From the NCBI GenBank assembly GCA_018713365.1, contig DVOU01000020.1:152813-216812 (forward strand): a stretch of DNA of 64,000 nucleotides. The letters are read 5' to 3'. This stretch comes from Pullichristensenella excrementipullorum. GTDB taxonomy: Bacteria > Bacillota > Clostridia > Christensenellales > Aristaeellaceae. Shown piece by piece: positions 1 through 7,249 of the stretch; position 1 is the first letter of the stretch, and each line of letters begins with the position of its first letter. Position numbers and translations under genes: made by a program. The notes below the pieces were generated by a model. The model was not told the DNA's origin. It was given only the letters and a program-made list of their open reading frames with translations, and searched no databases.

Positions 1-94
1 CCTTCGCCCGCGCGAGGCGCCTCCGCCTTGCGCATATGCCGGTGCAAAGGAGCGTGCGCGCGGGGCATAGATAGCTTTTTTATGATACTTACCT

Positions 95-123
95 ATTATA
101 ACACACGGGGTGCGCCGGTGCAA
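95..123 (-). promoter_or_regulatory. Leftward sigma-A promoter for a gene beyond the left edge
   Basis: Read on the minus strand there is a -35 TTGCAC (118-123), a 17-base spacer and a perfect -10 TATAAT (95-100). The transcript would run out of the window. An in-frame ATG lies at 68 and another at 35, but neither has a clear ribosome binding site, so no gene is called here. Confidence 0.6.
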
Positions 124-131
124 GGGGCGCG

Positions 132-157
132 CTGTATTTTTGATGCGTAAAATACAG
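132..157. repeat. Perfect 9-base inverted repeat, operator-like
   Basis: CTGTATTTT (132-140) and AAAATACAG (149-157) are perfectly complementary with an 8-base spacer. It sits just upstream of the leftward promoter at 95-123 and lacks a T-run, so it is more like an operator than a terminator. Its spacing resembles the MarR palindrome at 261-284, but the sequence differs. Confidence 0.4.
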
Positions 158-234
158 TTTACCTCTCCCGGCAGCGCGCCACGGCACATTCAGGATTTCA
201 CCGTAGTTTCACAAAAAATCGGCAGAAAATTGCA

Positions 235-284
235 TGACAACGCCACAGACGCGCGCTAGAATATTGTTTGCTTCCGAACAATAT
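235..284 (+). promoter_or_regulatory. marR promoter with overlapping MarR-type palindrome
   Basis: A plausible promoter is TGACAA (235-240), a 16-base spacer and TAGAAT (257-262). Directly overlapping the -10 is a perfect inverted repeat, ATATTGTT (261-268) and AACAATAT (277-284) with an 8-base spacer. MarR proteins typically bind such A/T-rich palindromes of about 20-24 bases over their own promoters, so autorepression is the natural inference. Confidence 0.5.
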
Positions 285-314
285 CCCCCATGGGCACGGA
301 AGGGAGGAAACGGC

Positions 315-740
315 GTGGAAAAGGACTTTGGCGGCTGGATCAGCCTGCTGTTCCACAAGCTGCGCAAGCGCGTCAACGCGGAGGTGCAGACGCTGGGACT
401 GACGGGCATCCAGAGCCACGCGCTGCACTACATACTGGTCAAGAGCGAGGAAGGGCCGGTGTATCAGCGCGACGTGGAGGGTGTGTTTGGCGTCAGCCGC
501 TCCACGGTGACGGGCATGCTCCAGCAGATGGAGCGCGACGGTCTGATCCGCCGCGACAGCGTGGAAGGCGACGGGCGGCTGAAGTGCCTCATCCCCACAC
601 AGAAGGCCATCGAAATGGACGAGCGGGTGCGGGAATGCCTGCGGCGGGTGAACGAGAGCCTGACGCAGGGGCTGACGCCCTCGCAGCTCGACGCCTTCAA
701 AGAGGTTGCCGCGCAAATGGCGGCCAATCTGGACGAGTGA
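315..740 (+). CDS. MarR family transcriptional regulator
   Basis: A 141-residue winged-helix regulator of normal MarR length. The recognition-helix region (SRSTVTGMLQQME) and the basic wing (DSVEGDGRLKC) are clear. I chose the GTG at 315 because it follows AGGGAGG (301-307) at good spacing; an upstream ATG in the same frame at 234 would add a tail that runs through the promoter palindrome. MarR proteins bind DNA as dimers and release it on ligand binding. The gene precedes a two-subunit multidrug-type ABC exporter, so it probably controls that operon and itself. Between it and the exporter lies a structured RNA leader, which suggests a second control layer. Confidence 0.9.
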   Translation: MEKDFGGWISLLFHKLRKRVNAEVQTLGLTGIQSHALHYILVKSEEGPVYQRDVEGVFGVSRSTVTGMLQQMERDGLIRRDSVEGDGRLKCLIPTQKAIEMDERVRECLRRVNESLTQGLTPSQLDAFKEVAAQMAANLDE

Positions 741-763
741 ACGCCCGTTCCCTTGACGGGCAC

Positions 764-778
764 GGCGCATGTGCGCCC
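764..778 (+). repeat. 15-base self-complementary repeat, copy 1
   Basis: GGCGCATGTGCGCCC is a perfect small hairpin sequence. An identical copy lies at 981-995, so the two copies bracket the structured RNA between marR and the ABC genes. A second hairpin, GCCCGT/ACGGGC (743-761), begins three bases after the marR stop. Confidence 0.6.
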
Positions 779-784
779 CCAGGA

Positions 785-979
785 TGTTGACAAAGTCAAC
801 AGACTGGCAGAGCGATGAGAAAGCCTGCAAGCCAAGGAAGACAACTTGCATCCAAGGGAGCTTACATAGACGTAAGTGACCGCAGGATGCACGTTGGCTG
901 ACGCAGGAAGCAAAAATCGCCTCTGATTTCTGTTTTATCAGAGCGATTTTTGCGGTTGTGGGCTTTATCAGCGCTCTGA
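785..979 (+). ncRNA. Structured leader RNA between marR and the ABC exporter
   Basis: No gene fits here, but a consistent fold does. P1 is TGTTGAC/GTCAACA (785-801, triloop). A long-range stem pairs CCTGC and AGCCAA (824-835) with TTGGCT and GCAGG (894-907). Inside it TGCATCC (847-853) pairs GGATGCA (885-891), enclosing CTTAC/GTAAG (861-876). A terminator-like hairpin follows at 912-951, and its 3' arm can instead pair with CGCTCTGA (972-979). That is the architecture of an attenuator or riboswitch: sensor domain, terminator and alternative pairing, then the ABC ribosome binding site at 1011. Ligand and class are unknown to me. I recall the antisense translation of this stretch (for example KLSSLACRLSHRSASLLTL) as a frequent spurious protein in Clostridia, which would mean the DNA is conserved; this is memory, not a search. 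Confidence 0.65.
912..951 (+). terminator. Intrinsic terminator-like hairpin in the ABC leader
   Basis: AAAAATCGC and TCTGAT (912-927) pair with ATCAGA and GCGATTTTT (937-951), ending in a run of five T. TCAGAGCG (938-945) can alternatively pair with CGCTCTGA (972-979), which would dissolve the terminator. This fits conditional read-through into the ABC genes. Confidence 0.6.
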
Positions 980-980
980 G

Positions 981-995
981 GGCGCATGTGCGCCC
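981..995 (+). repeat. 15-base self-complementary repeat, copy 2
   Basis: Identical to 764-778. With one more G it forms GGGCGC/GCGCCC around an ATGT loop, 16 bases before the AGGAGG (1011-1016) of the first ABC gene. It could shield or present that ribosome binding site. Confidence 0.55.
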
Positions 996-1026
996 AAAGG
1001 ACACGATCGAAGGAGGAAAGTCTCAC

Positions 1027-2772
1027 ATGGTTAGGACCCTTGCTCGCAGCATCCGCGAGTTCAAGAAGCCGGCGATCATCACGCCGCTGCTGGTCACGGT
1101 GGAGGTCATTCTCGAATGTATCATCCCCTTCACCATCGCCAAACTGGTCAACGAGATGCAGGCGGGATGCGGCATGGACGTCATCATCCGCTATGGCGTG
1201 CAATTGATCGTCATGGCCATATTGTCGCTGGTGTTCGGCGTGGCCGCCGGCAACACCTGCGCCACGGCCTCCACGGGCTTTGCCCGCAACCTGCGGCAGG
1301 ACATGTTCTACCGCATACAGGATTATTCCTTTGAGAACATCGACAAGTTCTCCGTCTCCAGCCTGGTGACGCGCATGACCACGGACATCTTCAACGTGCA
1401 GATGTCGTTCATGATGATCATCCGCGTGGCCATCCGCGGGCCTTTGATGCTGATCTTCTCCTTCATCATGGGCTTTGTCATGGGCGGACGGCTGGCGCTG
1501 ATCTTCCTGGTGACCATCCCGCTTCTGACCTTTGGCCTCATCATGGTCATCCGCAAGGCCATGCCCATCTTCCGCCGCGTGTTCCGCAAGTACGACGCGC
1601 TCAACGATTCGGTGCAGGAAAACGTGCAGGCCATGCGCGTGGTCAAGAGCTACGTGCGCGAGGACTATGAAAAGCAGAAGTTCGCCGCCGCCGCGGAGGA
1701 CGTGTGCAAGGACTTCACCCGCGCCGAGCGCATCATGGCTTTCAACAACCCGATGATGCAGTTCTGCGTCTACGCCGGCATGGTGTTCGTTCTGACCTTC
1801 GGCTCCTACGCGGTCATCAGCAGCCGCGGTCTGGAAGTGGCCGTGGGCCAGATGTCCGGCATCGTTACCTACAGTTTCCAGATCCTCATGAGCCTGATGA
1901 TGCTCTCGATGGTGTTCGTGATGATCACCATGTCGCTGGAATCCATGGAGCGCATCGTCGAGGTACTCAACGAAAAGAGCAACCTCGTCAGCCCTGAAAA
2001 CGCCATCACCGAGGTCAGGGACGGCTCCATCGACTTTGACGACGTGAGTTTCAAGTACTCCAAAAAGGCCGAGCGCATGGCGCTTTCGGACGTGGATCTG
2101 CACATACGCTCCGGCGAGGTCATCGGCATCCTCGGCGGCACGGGCTCGTCCAAATCGACGCTGGTGCAGCTCATCCCCCGCCTGTACGACGTGACCGAGG
2201 GCGACGTCAAGGTCGGCGGCGTGGACGTGCGCAAGTACGATCTGGAGGCGCTGCGCAACAGCGTGGCCATGGTGCTGCAAAAGAACGTCCTCTTCTCCGG
2301 CACGATCAAGGACAACCTGCGCTGGGGCAACCCCAACGCCACCGATGAAGAGATGCTCGAGGCCTGCAAGCTGGCGCAGGCGGATGAGTTCATCCAGCAG
2401 TTCCCGGACAAGTACGACACCTGGATCGAGCAGGGCGGCGCCAACGTCTCCGGCGGACAGAAGCAGCGCCTGTGCATCGCCCGCGCGCTACTCAAAAAGC
2501 CGAAGATCCTCATCCTCGACGACTCCACCAGCGCCGTGGACACGCGCACGGACGCGCTCATCCGCGAGGGTTTCCGCGAGTTCATCCCCGAGACGACCAA
2601 GATCATCATCGCCCAGCGCGTCGCCTCCGTGCAGGATGCCGACCGCATCGTGGTCATGGACGGCGGCCGCATCAGCGCCATTGGCACGCACGAGGAACTG
2701 CTCAAGAGCAGCGATATTTACCGCGAAGTCTATACGACCCAGAACAAGGCAGGTGATCAGGATGCAGAATAA
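1027..2772 (+). CDS. ABC exporter half-transporter with degenerate ATP site
   Basis: A 581-residue protein with an N-terminal six-helix membrane domain and a C-terminal ATPase, the usual layout of type I multidrug exporters. The ATP-site residues deviate: Walker A reads GGTGSSKS (370-377, Gly to Ser), the catalytic Glu after Walker B is Asp499 (ILDD), and the switch His is Gln530 (AQRV). The signature VSGGQKQR is intact. This is the degenerate-site partner of heterodimeric exporters such as TM287/288 or LmrCD; the next gene has canonical residues. The ATG at 1027 follows AGGAGG (1011-1016). The two genes overlap by 11 bases and should be translated together. Substrate unknown; drug or lipid export is the family expectation. 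Confidence 0.92.
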   Translation: MVRTLARSIREFKKPAIITPLLVTVEVILECIIPFTIAKLVNEMQAGCGMDVIIRYGVQLIVMAILSLVFGVAAGNTCATASTGFARNLRQDMFYRIQDYSFENIDKFSVSSLVTRMTTDIFNVQMSFMMIIRVAIRGPLMLIFSFIMGFVMGGRLALIFLVTIPLLTFGLIMVIRKAMPIFRRVFRKYDALNDSVQENVQAMRVVKSYVREDYEKQKFAAAAEDVCKDFTRAERIMAFNNPMMQFCVYAGMVFVLTFGSYAVISSRGLEVAVGQMSGIVTYSFQILMSLMMLSMVFVMITMSLESMERIVEVLNEKSNLVSPENAITEVRDGSIDFDDVSFKYSKKAERMALSDVDLHIRSGEVIGILGGTGSSKSTLVQLIPRLYDVTEGDVKVGGVDVRKYDLEALRNSVAMVLQKNVLFSGTIKDNLRWGNPNATDEEMLEACKLAQADEFIQQFPDKYDTWIEQGGANVSGGQKQRLCIARALLKKPKILILDDSTSAVDTRTDALIREGFREFIPETTKIIIAQRVASVQDADRIVVMDGGRISAIGTHEELLKSSDIYREVYTTQNKAGDQDAE

Positions 2773-4699
2773 GGAAAAGGCCGCTTCCCAGCCGCGCAAG
2801 ACCACGGCCCGCGGCCAGCGCGCGCCCAAGGGCGTTCTGCGCCGCCTGTTGCGCACGCTGTTTGAGTTCTATCCCGTGCTTCTGCCGGTGACGCTGGTGT
2901 GTATACTCATCAACGCCATCGTCAGCGCCACGCCGGCCATTTTCATGCAGAACATCATCGCCATCGTCGACGATACCTACAAGAGCGGCGACTGGGCCTC
3001 CGTTTCCGGCAAGATCTTTGGCTTTGTCGCCATTCTGGTGACCATGTACGTGGTCAGCCTCATCGCCGGCTTCCTCTATACGCAGATGATGGCCATCATC
3101 ACGCAGGGTTCCCTGAAGAAGATGCGTGAAAAGATGTTCGACCACATGCAGGATCTGCCCATCCGCTACTTCGACACCAACGGCCGCGGCGACATCATGA
3201 GCTATTACACCAACGATGTCGACACCCTGCGCCAGATGATCAGCCAGAGCCTGCCGCAGATGCTCATCTCCGGCGTGACGCTTCTGACCATCTTCTGCAT
3301 CATGATGTATTACAGCGTCATCCTCGGCCTGATCGTGGTGGCAGGCGTGGTGTGCATGACCTTCGCGGCGCGCTACATCACCAGCCATTCCTCCAAGTAC
3401 TTTTTGCGCCAGCAGGTGACGCTGGCCAAGGCCGAGGCCTTCATGGAAGAGATGATGACCGGCCAGAAGGTGGTCAAGGTCTTCTGCCATGAGGACGGGG
3501 CCAAGGAGGGCTTTGACAAGGTCAACGGCGAGATCTTCTACAACGCCCGCAACGGCAACCGCTTCGCCAACGTGCTGATGCCGCTGCTGGGCAACATCGG
3601 CAACGTCATGTACGTCATCGTGGCGCTGGTCGGCGGCGCGCTGATGCTGACGGACATCCCCAACATCAGCATCTCCGGCATGGCCTTTGGCATCAGCATC
3701 GTCGTGCCCTTCCTCAACATGACCAAACAGTTCGCCGGCGCCATCGGCCAGGTGTCCAACCAGGTGAACATGGTCATCATGGGTCTGGCGGGCGCGCACC
3801 GCCTCTTCGCCCTGCTGGACGAACAGCCGGAGACGGACGAGGGCTATGTGACGCTGGTCAACGCCCGCGAGAAGGAAGACGGCACCATTGAGGAGTGCAG
3901 CGAGCGCACCGGCATGTGGGCGTGGAAGCATCCCCACCACGACGGCACGCTCACCTACACCCGCCTGATGGGCGACGTGCGCTTCTTCGACGTCAACTTC
4001 GGCTACACGCCGGAAAAGACGGTGTTGCACAACATCTCCCTCTACGCCAAGCCCGGCCAGAAGCTGGCCTTCGTCGGCTCCACCGGCGCGGGCAAGACCA
4101 CCATCACCAACCTCATCAACCGCTTCTACGACATCAACGACGGCAAGATCCGCTACGACGGCATCAACATCAACAAGATCAAGAAGGCCGATCTGCGCCA
4201 CTCGCTGGGTATCGTCTTGCAGGACACCAACCTCTTCACCGGCACGGTGATGGAGAACATCCGCTACGGCAAGCTGGACGCCACGGACGAGGAGTGCGTC
4301 GCCGCCGCCAAACTTGCCGGTGCGGACGACTTCATCCGCCGCCTGCCCGAGGGCTACGACACCAGGTTGCAGGGCAACGGCGCCAACCTCAGTCAGGGCC
4401 AGCGGCAGCTGCTTGCCATCGCCCGCGCCGCCGTGGCCGACCCGCCGGTGATGATCCTCGACGAGGCGACAAGTTCCATCGACACGCGCACCGAGGCCAT
4501 CGTGCAGCGCGGCATGGACGCCCTGATGCAGGGCCGCACCGTGTTCGTCATCGCCCACCGGCTTTCCACCGTGCGCAACTCCAACGCCATCATGGTGCTG
4601 GACCACGGCCGCATCATCGAGCGCGGCACGCACGACGACCTGCTCAAGCTCAAGGGCACCTACTATCAGCTCTACACCGGCGCGCTCGAGCTGGACTGA
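2762..4699 (+). CDS. ABC exporter half-transporter, canonical ATPase partner
   Basis: A 645-residue membrane-plus-ATPase half-transporter. It has a basic N-terminal tail, six predicted membrane helices, then a canonical ATPase: Walker A GSTGAGKT (439-446, Lys445), signature LSQGQ, catalytic Glu568 and switch His599. An insertion of about 50 residues precedes the ATPase domain (around EECSERTGMWAWKHPHHDG), with several Trp and His residues. It starts inside the end of the preceding gene, which is typical of obligate heterodimers. Together they form an exporter with one consensus and one degenerate ATP site, presumably regulated by the upstream MarR and leader RNA. Confidence 0.93.
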   Translation: MQNKEKAASQPRKTTARGQRAPKGVLRRLLRTLFEFYPVLLPVTLVCILINAIVSATPAIFMQNIIAIVDDTYKSGDWASVSGKIFGFVAILVTMYVVSLIAGFLYTQMMAIITQGSLKKMREKMFDHMQDLPIRYFDTNGRGDIMSYYTNDVDTLRQMISQSLPQMLISGVTLLTIFCIMMYYSVILGLIVVAGVVCMTFAARYITSHSSKYFLRQQVTLAKAEAFMEEMMTGQKVVKVFCHEDGAKEGFDKVNGEIFYNARNGNRFANVLMPLLGNIGNVMYVIVALVGGALMLTDIPNISISGMAFGISIVVPFLNMTKQFAGAIGQVSNQVNMVIMGLAGAHRLFALLDEQPETDEGYVTLVNAREKEDGTIEECSERTGMWAWKHPHHDGTLTYTRLMGDVRFFDVNFGYTPEKTVLHNISLYAKPGQKLAFVGSTGAGKTTITNLINRFYDINDGKIRYDGININKIKKADLRHSLGIVLQDTNLFTGTVMENIRYGKLDATDEECVAAAKLAGADDFIRRLPEGYDTRLQGNGANLSQGQRQLLAIARAAVADPPVMILDEATSSIDTRTEAIVQRGMDALMQGRTVFVIAHRLSTVRNSNAIMVLDHGRIIERGTHDDLLKLKGTYYQLYTGALELD

Positions 4700-4700
4700 G

Positions 4701-4756
4701 CGCAAAAACGGCAAGCCTCCCACCGCATGGACGCGGCGGGAGGCTCTTTGCGTTTT
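4701..4756. terminator. Bidirectional terminator between convergent genes
   Basis: AGCCTCCC (4714-4721) pairs with GGGAGGCT (4738-4745), extended by CGCAAA/TTTGCG. T-runs occur on both strands (CGTTTT rightward, the complement of AAAAA leftward). It separates the ABC operon from the leftward metalloprotease gene. Confidence 0.75.
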
Positions 4757-4767
4757 GGGGATCGGGG

Positions 4768-5481
4768 TCAGAGATCGTCGGTGGGGCTTTGCGCGAGCAG
4801 CGCCTTGCGCGCCTTCCAGTCCGGCATGACCTGCGTCAGCAGCGCGTAGAAGCGCGGCGAATGGTTTGGACAGAGGAAGTGGCAGCACTCGTGGGCCACC
4901 ACGTATTCGATGCAGGCGGGCGGCACCTGTACGAGCTTTTTGTTGAGGATGATGACGCCCTGGCGCACAAGGCACGTGCCCCAGCGCGATCTCATAAAGC
5001 GGGCGCGCAGCGCGGGCATGGGCACGCCCAGGGGCGCGAAGCGGGGACGGACGCGGCGCAGGGTTTCGGAAAAGACCGCCTGCGCCCGCTCGTCCACGAA
5101 GCGCCTGAGGGCGCGCGCGCGGGCCTTGGCGTCGTCCGCGCCGCGCACGCGCAGCAGCAGTTCCCCGCCCTCCACGACGGCGCCGGAACGCGGGGCTTCC
5201 TCCACGCGCAGAAGCAGCGTTTGCCCAAGAAAGCAGAAGCGCTCGCCGCTTTGGAAGAGGCGGGGCGGCGGGGCGCTTTCCCGGCGGGCAAATTCCCGCT
5301 GCGCGGCGCGGATGAACGCCTCTTTTTTGCGCACGAAATCGTCCACCGACGCGGCGGGCACGCCGGGCGCGGCGGAGGCGTAGACGCTGCCATCGCGGCG
5401 GACGCGCAGGTTGATGTTGCGCACGCGCTTGCGCTCCAATTCGTAGCGCACTTCGCCGCCCGGGCAGGAAATGGCGCGCAT
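4768..5481 (-). CDS. YgjP-type zinc metallopeptidase (DUF45/WLM-like)
   Basis: A 237-residue protein with the zinc-binding HECCH motif (His197, Glu198, His201) followed by FLCPNHSPRFY, which supplies the third ligand region, as in the YgjP/SprT-like family. The N-terminal beta-rich half (YELERKRVRNINLRV) is also typical. Members are cytoplasmic zinc metallopeptidases of poorly known role, often near DNA-metabolism genes. I used the ATG at 5481, 19 bases after the SDR stop codon; a GTG at 5508 that overlaps that stop is the alternative. It is probably the second gene of an SDR-peptidase operon, ending at the terminator at 4701-4756. Confidence 0.82.
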   Translation of the reverse strand: MRAISCPGGEVRYELERKRVRNINLRVRRDGSVYASAAPGVPAASVDDFVRKKEAFIRAAQREFARRESAPPPRLFQSGERFCFLGQTLLLRVEEAPRSGAVVEGGELLLRVRGADDAKARARALRRFVDERAQAVFSETLRRVRPRFAPLGVPMPALRARFMRSRWGTCLVRQGVIILNKKLVQVPPACIEYVVAHECCHFLCPNHSPRFYALLTQVMPDWKARKALLAQSPTDDL

Positions 5482-5500
5482 CGAGCGCGAACCAAGCCTG

Positions 5501-6217
5501 TCAGCCACGCGGAGCGTCCTCCAGCGACCAGCCCCAGTCGCCATGGTAGATCATCTGCCGGGTCATGCCGCCGTCGATGCAGATATTCTCGCCGGTGATG
5601 AAGCCGGCCTTGTCCGAGCAGAGGTAGAGCGCCATGTTGGCGATGTCGAGCGGGTCGCCGACGCGGCCGGCGGGCTGCTGGAGGGCGTCCGGCCCCGTGT
5701 AGCGGCGGAAGGAGGTGTCGATCCAGCCGGGCGAGATGGAGTTGACGCGCACCTTGCCCGCCAGACTCACGGCCAGCGCGTGCGTGAGCGCGGCGATGCC
5801 GCCCTTGGCGGCGGTGTAGCTCTCCGTCTGCGGCTGGCTCATGCGGTCGCGCGAGGAGGAGATGTTGACGATGGCCGCGCCGGGCGCGAAGTGGGGCAGA
5901 AACAGCTTCGTCAGGTAGAACGGGGCGCTGACGCCCACGCGCAGAGCGTAGTTGAACTCCTCCCAGGTGCATTCGTCGATGCCGCGCATGGGCGGCAGGG
6001 CGTTGTTGATGAGAAAGTCCACATGGCCGCATTCGGCGATCACCGTTTCGGCGAAGCGGCGCAGCGTGGTCTCGTCGGCAACATCGCCGGTAAAGCCCGC
6101 GCCGGGCTGTTTGTCGATGACGCAGACGCGCACGCCGTTTTTGCGGAACTCCCCGGCGATGCACCTGCCGATGCCCTGCGCGCCGCCGGTGACGACGGCT
6201 ACCTTATCCTGAAACAT
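5501..6217 (-). CDS. Short-chain dehydrogenase/reductase (SDR)
   Basis: A 238-residue classical SDR. Visible motifs are the NAD(P) motif TGGAQGIG near the N-terminus, INNA, the catalytic Ser in NISSSRD and YTAAK with the catalytic Tyr and Lys, then SPGWIDT. Asp in VIDK after beta-2 suggests a preference for NAD. The ATG at 6217 follows GGAGGGAAGCGC, a good ribosome binding site. The C-terminal extension (YHGDWGWSLEDAPRG) is unusual and Trp-rich. The substrate cannot be told from sequence. Confidence 0.88.
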   Translation of the reverse strand: MFQDKVAVVTGGAQGIGRCIAGEFRKNGVRVCVIDKQPGAGFTGDVADETTLRRFAETVIAECGHVDFLINNALPPMRGIDECTWEEFNYALRVGVSAPFYLTKLFLPHFAPGAAIVNISSSRDRMSQPQTESYTAAKGGIAALTHALAVSLAGKVRVNSISPGWIDTSFRRYTGPDALQQPAGRVGDPLDIANMALYLCSDKAGFITGENICIDGGMTRQMIYHGDWGWSLEDAPRG

Positions 6218-6292
6218 GCGCTTCCCTCCATGGGCGTTTTTTGCCATATTCCCCCTCCCCCACCCGCTTTCCTGCCGGATGCGGGAAAAAAC

Positions 6293-6321
6293 TTGACGGG
6301 CGGGGAGAAAGGGGCTATGAT
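6293..6321 (+). promoter_or_regulatory. Strong sigma-A promoter
   Basis: TTGACG (6293-6298), 17 bases, TATGAT (6316-6321). It is divergent from the SDR gene and points at the unknown gene starting at 6372. Confidence 0.7.
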
Positions 6322-6371
6322 GGGAGCAGCTCAGGCGCATAGCCGGCGCGAAAACGGCTGATTTTGCCATA

Positions 6372-6758
6372 ATGAACGCTATGTTCCTTCTTGCGGACCC
6401 TCCATTGGAGGGCTTTTCTCCCGACGACGCCCTGCGCTGGCTGGAAGCGGGCGTGGCGGATGATGCGCTGGCGGAGGCGTACGCGCTTGTCAGCGACCAT
6501 GTCGCAGACCTGTTGTGGTCGCTGGGAGCGCACGACCCCTGGGCCGGGGAAGCCATTGGTCGCTGGAGCGAGGTCGAAACGGCGCTGATCGCGCGCATCC
6601 GCGCGCGGCTCATCGACGAGGGCGTGGAGCCGACCGAGGGCAGGGGCACGCGCGCCCTCGCCCGACCTTTCATGCGCCGTTTTGGCTATGAGGACGTGGG
6701 CGGAGTGTGGCGTTTGCAGGAAGAAAGCGCTTCACATCCGCAAAGCGCGGACGGTTGA
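6372..6758 (+). CDS. Hypothetical acidic protein
   Basis: A 128-residue protein I do not recognise. It is acidic, predicted mostly helical, with no signal peptide or membrane segment and no Cys or His pattern. Codon use (G/C third positions) matches its neighbours, which supports a real gene, as does the good promoter about 50 bases upstream. There is no convincing ribosome binding site before the ATG at 6372 or the second ATG at 6381. It is followed by a long non-coding stretch. Confidence 0.55.
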   Translation: MNAMFLLADPPLEGFSPDDALRWLEAGVADDALAEAYALVSDHVADLLWSLGAHDPWAGEAIGRWSEVETALIARIRARLIDEGVEPTEGRGTRALARPFMRRFGYEDVGGVWRLQEESASHPQSADG

Positions 6759-7023
6759 ACGCGGGGTGCCCTGCCCGCCACGAACTGCGGTTCTGCAAGT
6801 GCATGCGGATGTACTGTTTGGAAGATAGCCGCAAGCGGCTGGCTGTGTATCAGCGTCGATTCAACGACCACATTATGACCTGTATCGGGGAATCATGCAG
6901 CAGACAAGGCCATCCGGCTCATTGCGCCGGACGACCAAAGTCCATTATGTTTTCCTTACCACAGTCAAGGTCGGGTAGTATTCGCTTTGCAAATCTCTGC
7001 CCTTCCCCTGACTGTTCTCGCTC

Positions 7024-7077
7024 GCCTCCGTGTTGCCTAAGTTTGACGCCCGTACAGCTTCGTGGAGGCTGCTTTTT
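7024..7077 (+). terminator. Terminator-like hairpin
   Basis: GCCTCC (7024-7029) pairs with GGAGGC (7064-7069), followed by TGC and TTTTT. The loop is long (34 bases), so this is a weaker call. It would end any transcript from the 6372 gene or the hairpin at 6961. Confidence 0.4.
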
Positions 7078-7087
7078 CGTTGTGCGC

Positions 7088-7116
7088 TTGATTTTCGCGC
7101 CGCATTTCGGTATGAT
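7088..7116 (+). promoter_or_regulatory. Sigma-A promoter for a candidate small RNA
   Basis: TTGATT (7088-7093), 17 bases, TATGAT (7111-7116). No reading frame follows within range; instead two hairpins and a terminator do. Confidence 0.6.
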
Positions 7117-7122
7117 GTAAGA

Positions 7123-7209
7123 GTGGGGGGAAGGCAGGAAACCACTGTCTCCCGCTTTCAGGGTCAGGCGCTCAGGTCACTTTTTCGAGAGCGGACCTAA
7201 GCGCCTTTT
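7123..7209 (+). ncRNA. Candidate small RNA with two hairpins
   Basis: Starting at the expected distance from the promoter at 7088-7116, the transcript would hold hairpin 1 (GGGA, GGCAG paired with CTGTC, TCCC) and hairpin 2, AGGCGCT and AGGTC (7166-7178) paired with GACCT and AGCGCCT (7194-7206), followed by TTT and further T-rich sequence. That gives an RNA of about 87 bases with an intrinsic terminator. I do not recognise the class; it lacks 6S, SRP and tmRNA signatures. Confidence 0.45.
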
Positions 7210-7217
7210 GCTTTATG

Positions 7218-7249
7218 GTTCGCCCTCATACGAGGGCGGGAGTTGAAAT
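7218..7249 (+). repeat. Solitary type I-C-like CRISPR repeat
   Basis: The 32-base unit has a perfect stem CGCCCTC (7221-7227) / GAGGGCG (7232-7238), a 4-base loop and the tail GTTGAAAT. Type I-C repeats are 32 bases with the same design and the tail GTGGATTGAAAY. There is one copy only, no spacers and no cas gene in the window, so it is either a decayed array remnant or a look-alike RNA hairpin. Confidence 0.35.

Noticed and set aside
785..815. TTGACA at 787 as a promoter for the ABC genes
   Set aside because: No -10 at 16-18 bases; the TTGACA is part of hairpin P1.
464..913. Minus-strand frame across marR and the leader
   Set aside because: It overlaps marR and an evident RNA fold; its recurrence is better explained by the conserved RNA.
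2702..4975. Long minus-strand open frame opposite the second ABC gene
   Set aside because: Composition is an Arg/Ala/His-rich shadow; the plus strand encodes a clear ABC transporter.
6707..7120. Plus-strand 137-residue frame in the non-coding island
   Set aside because: Cys-rich but without codon bias, ribosome binding site or recognisable domain; it crosses several hairpins and a promoter.
7218..7249. CRISPR array
   Set aside because: Only one repeat, no spacers and no cas genes, so it is listed as a repeat-like element only.
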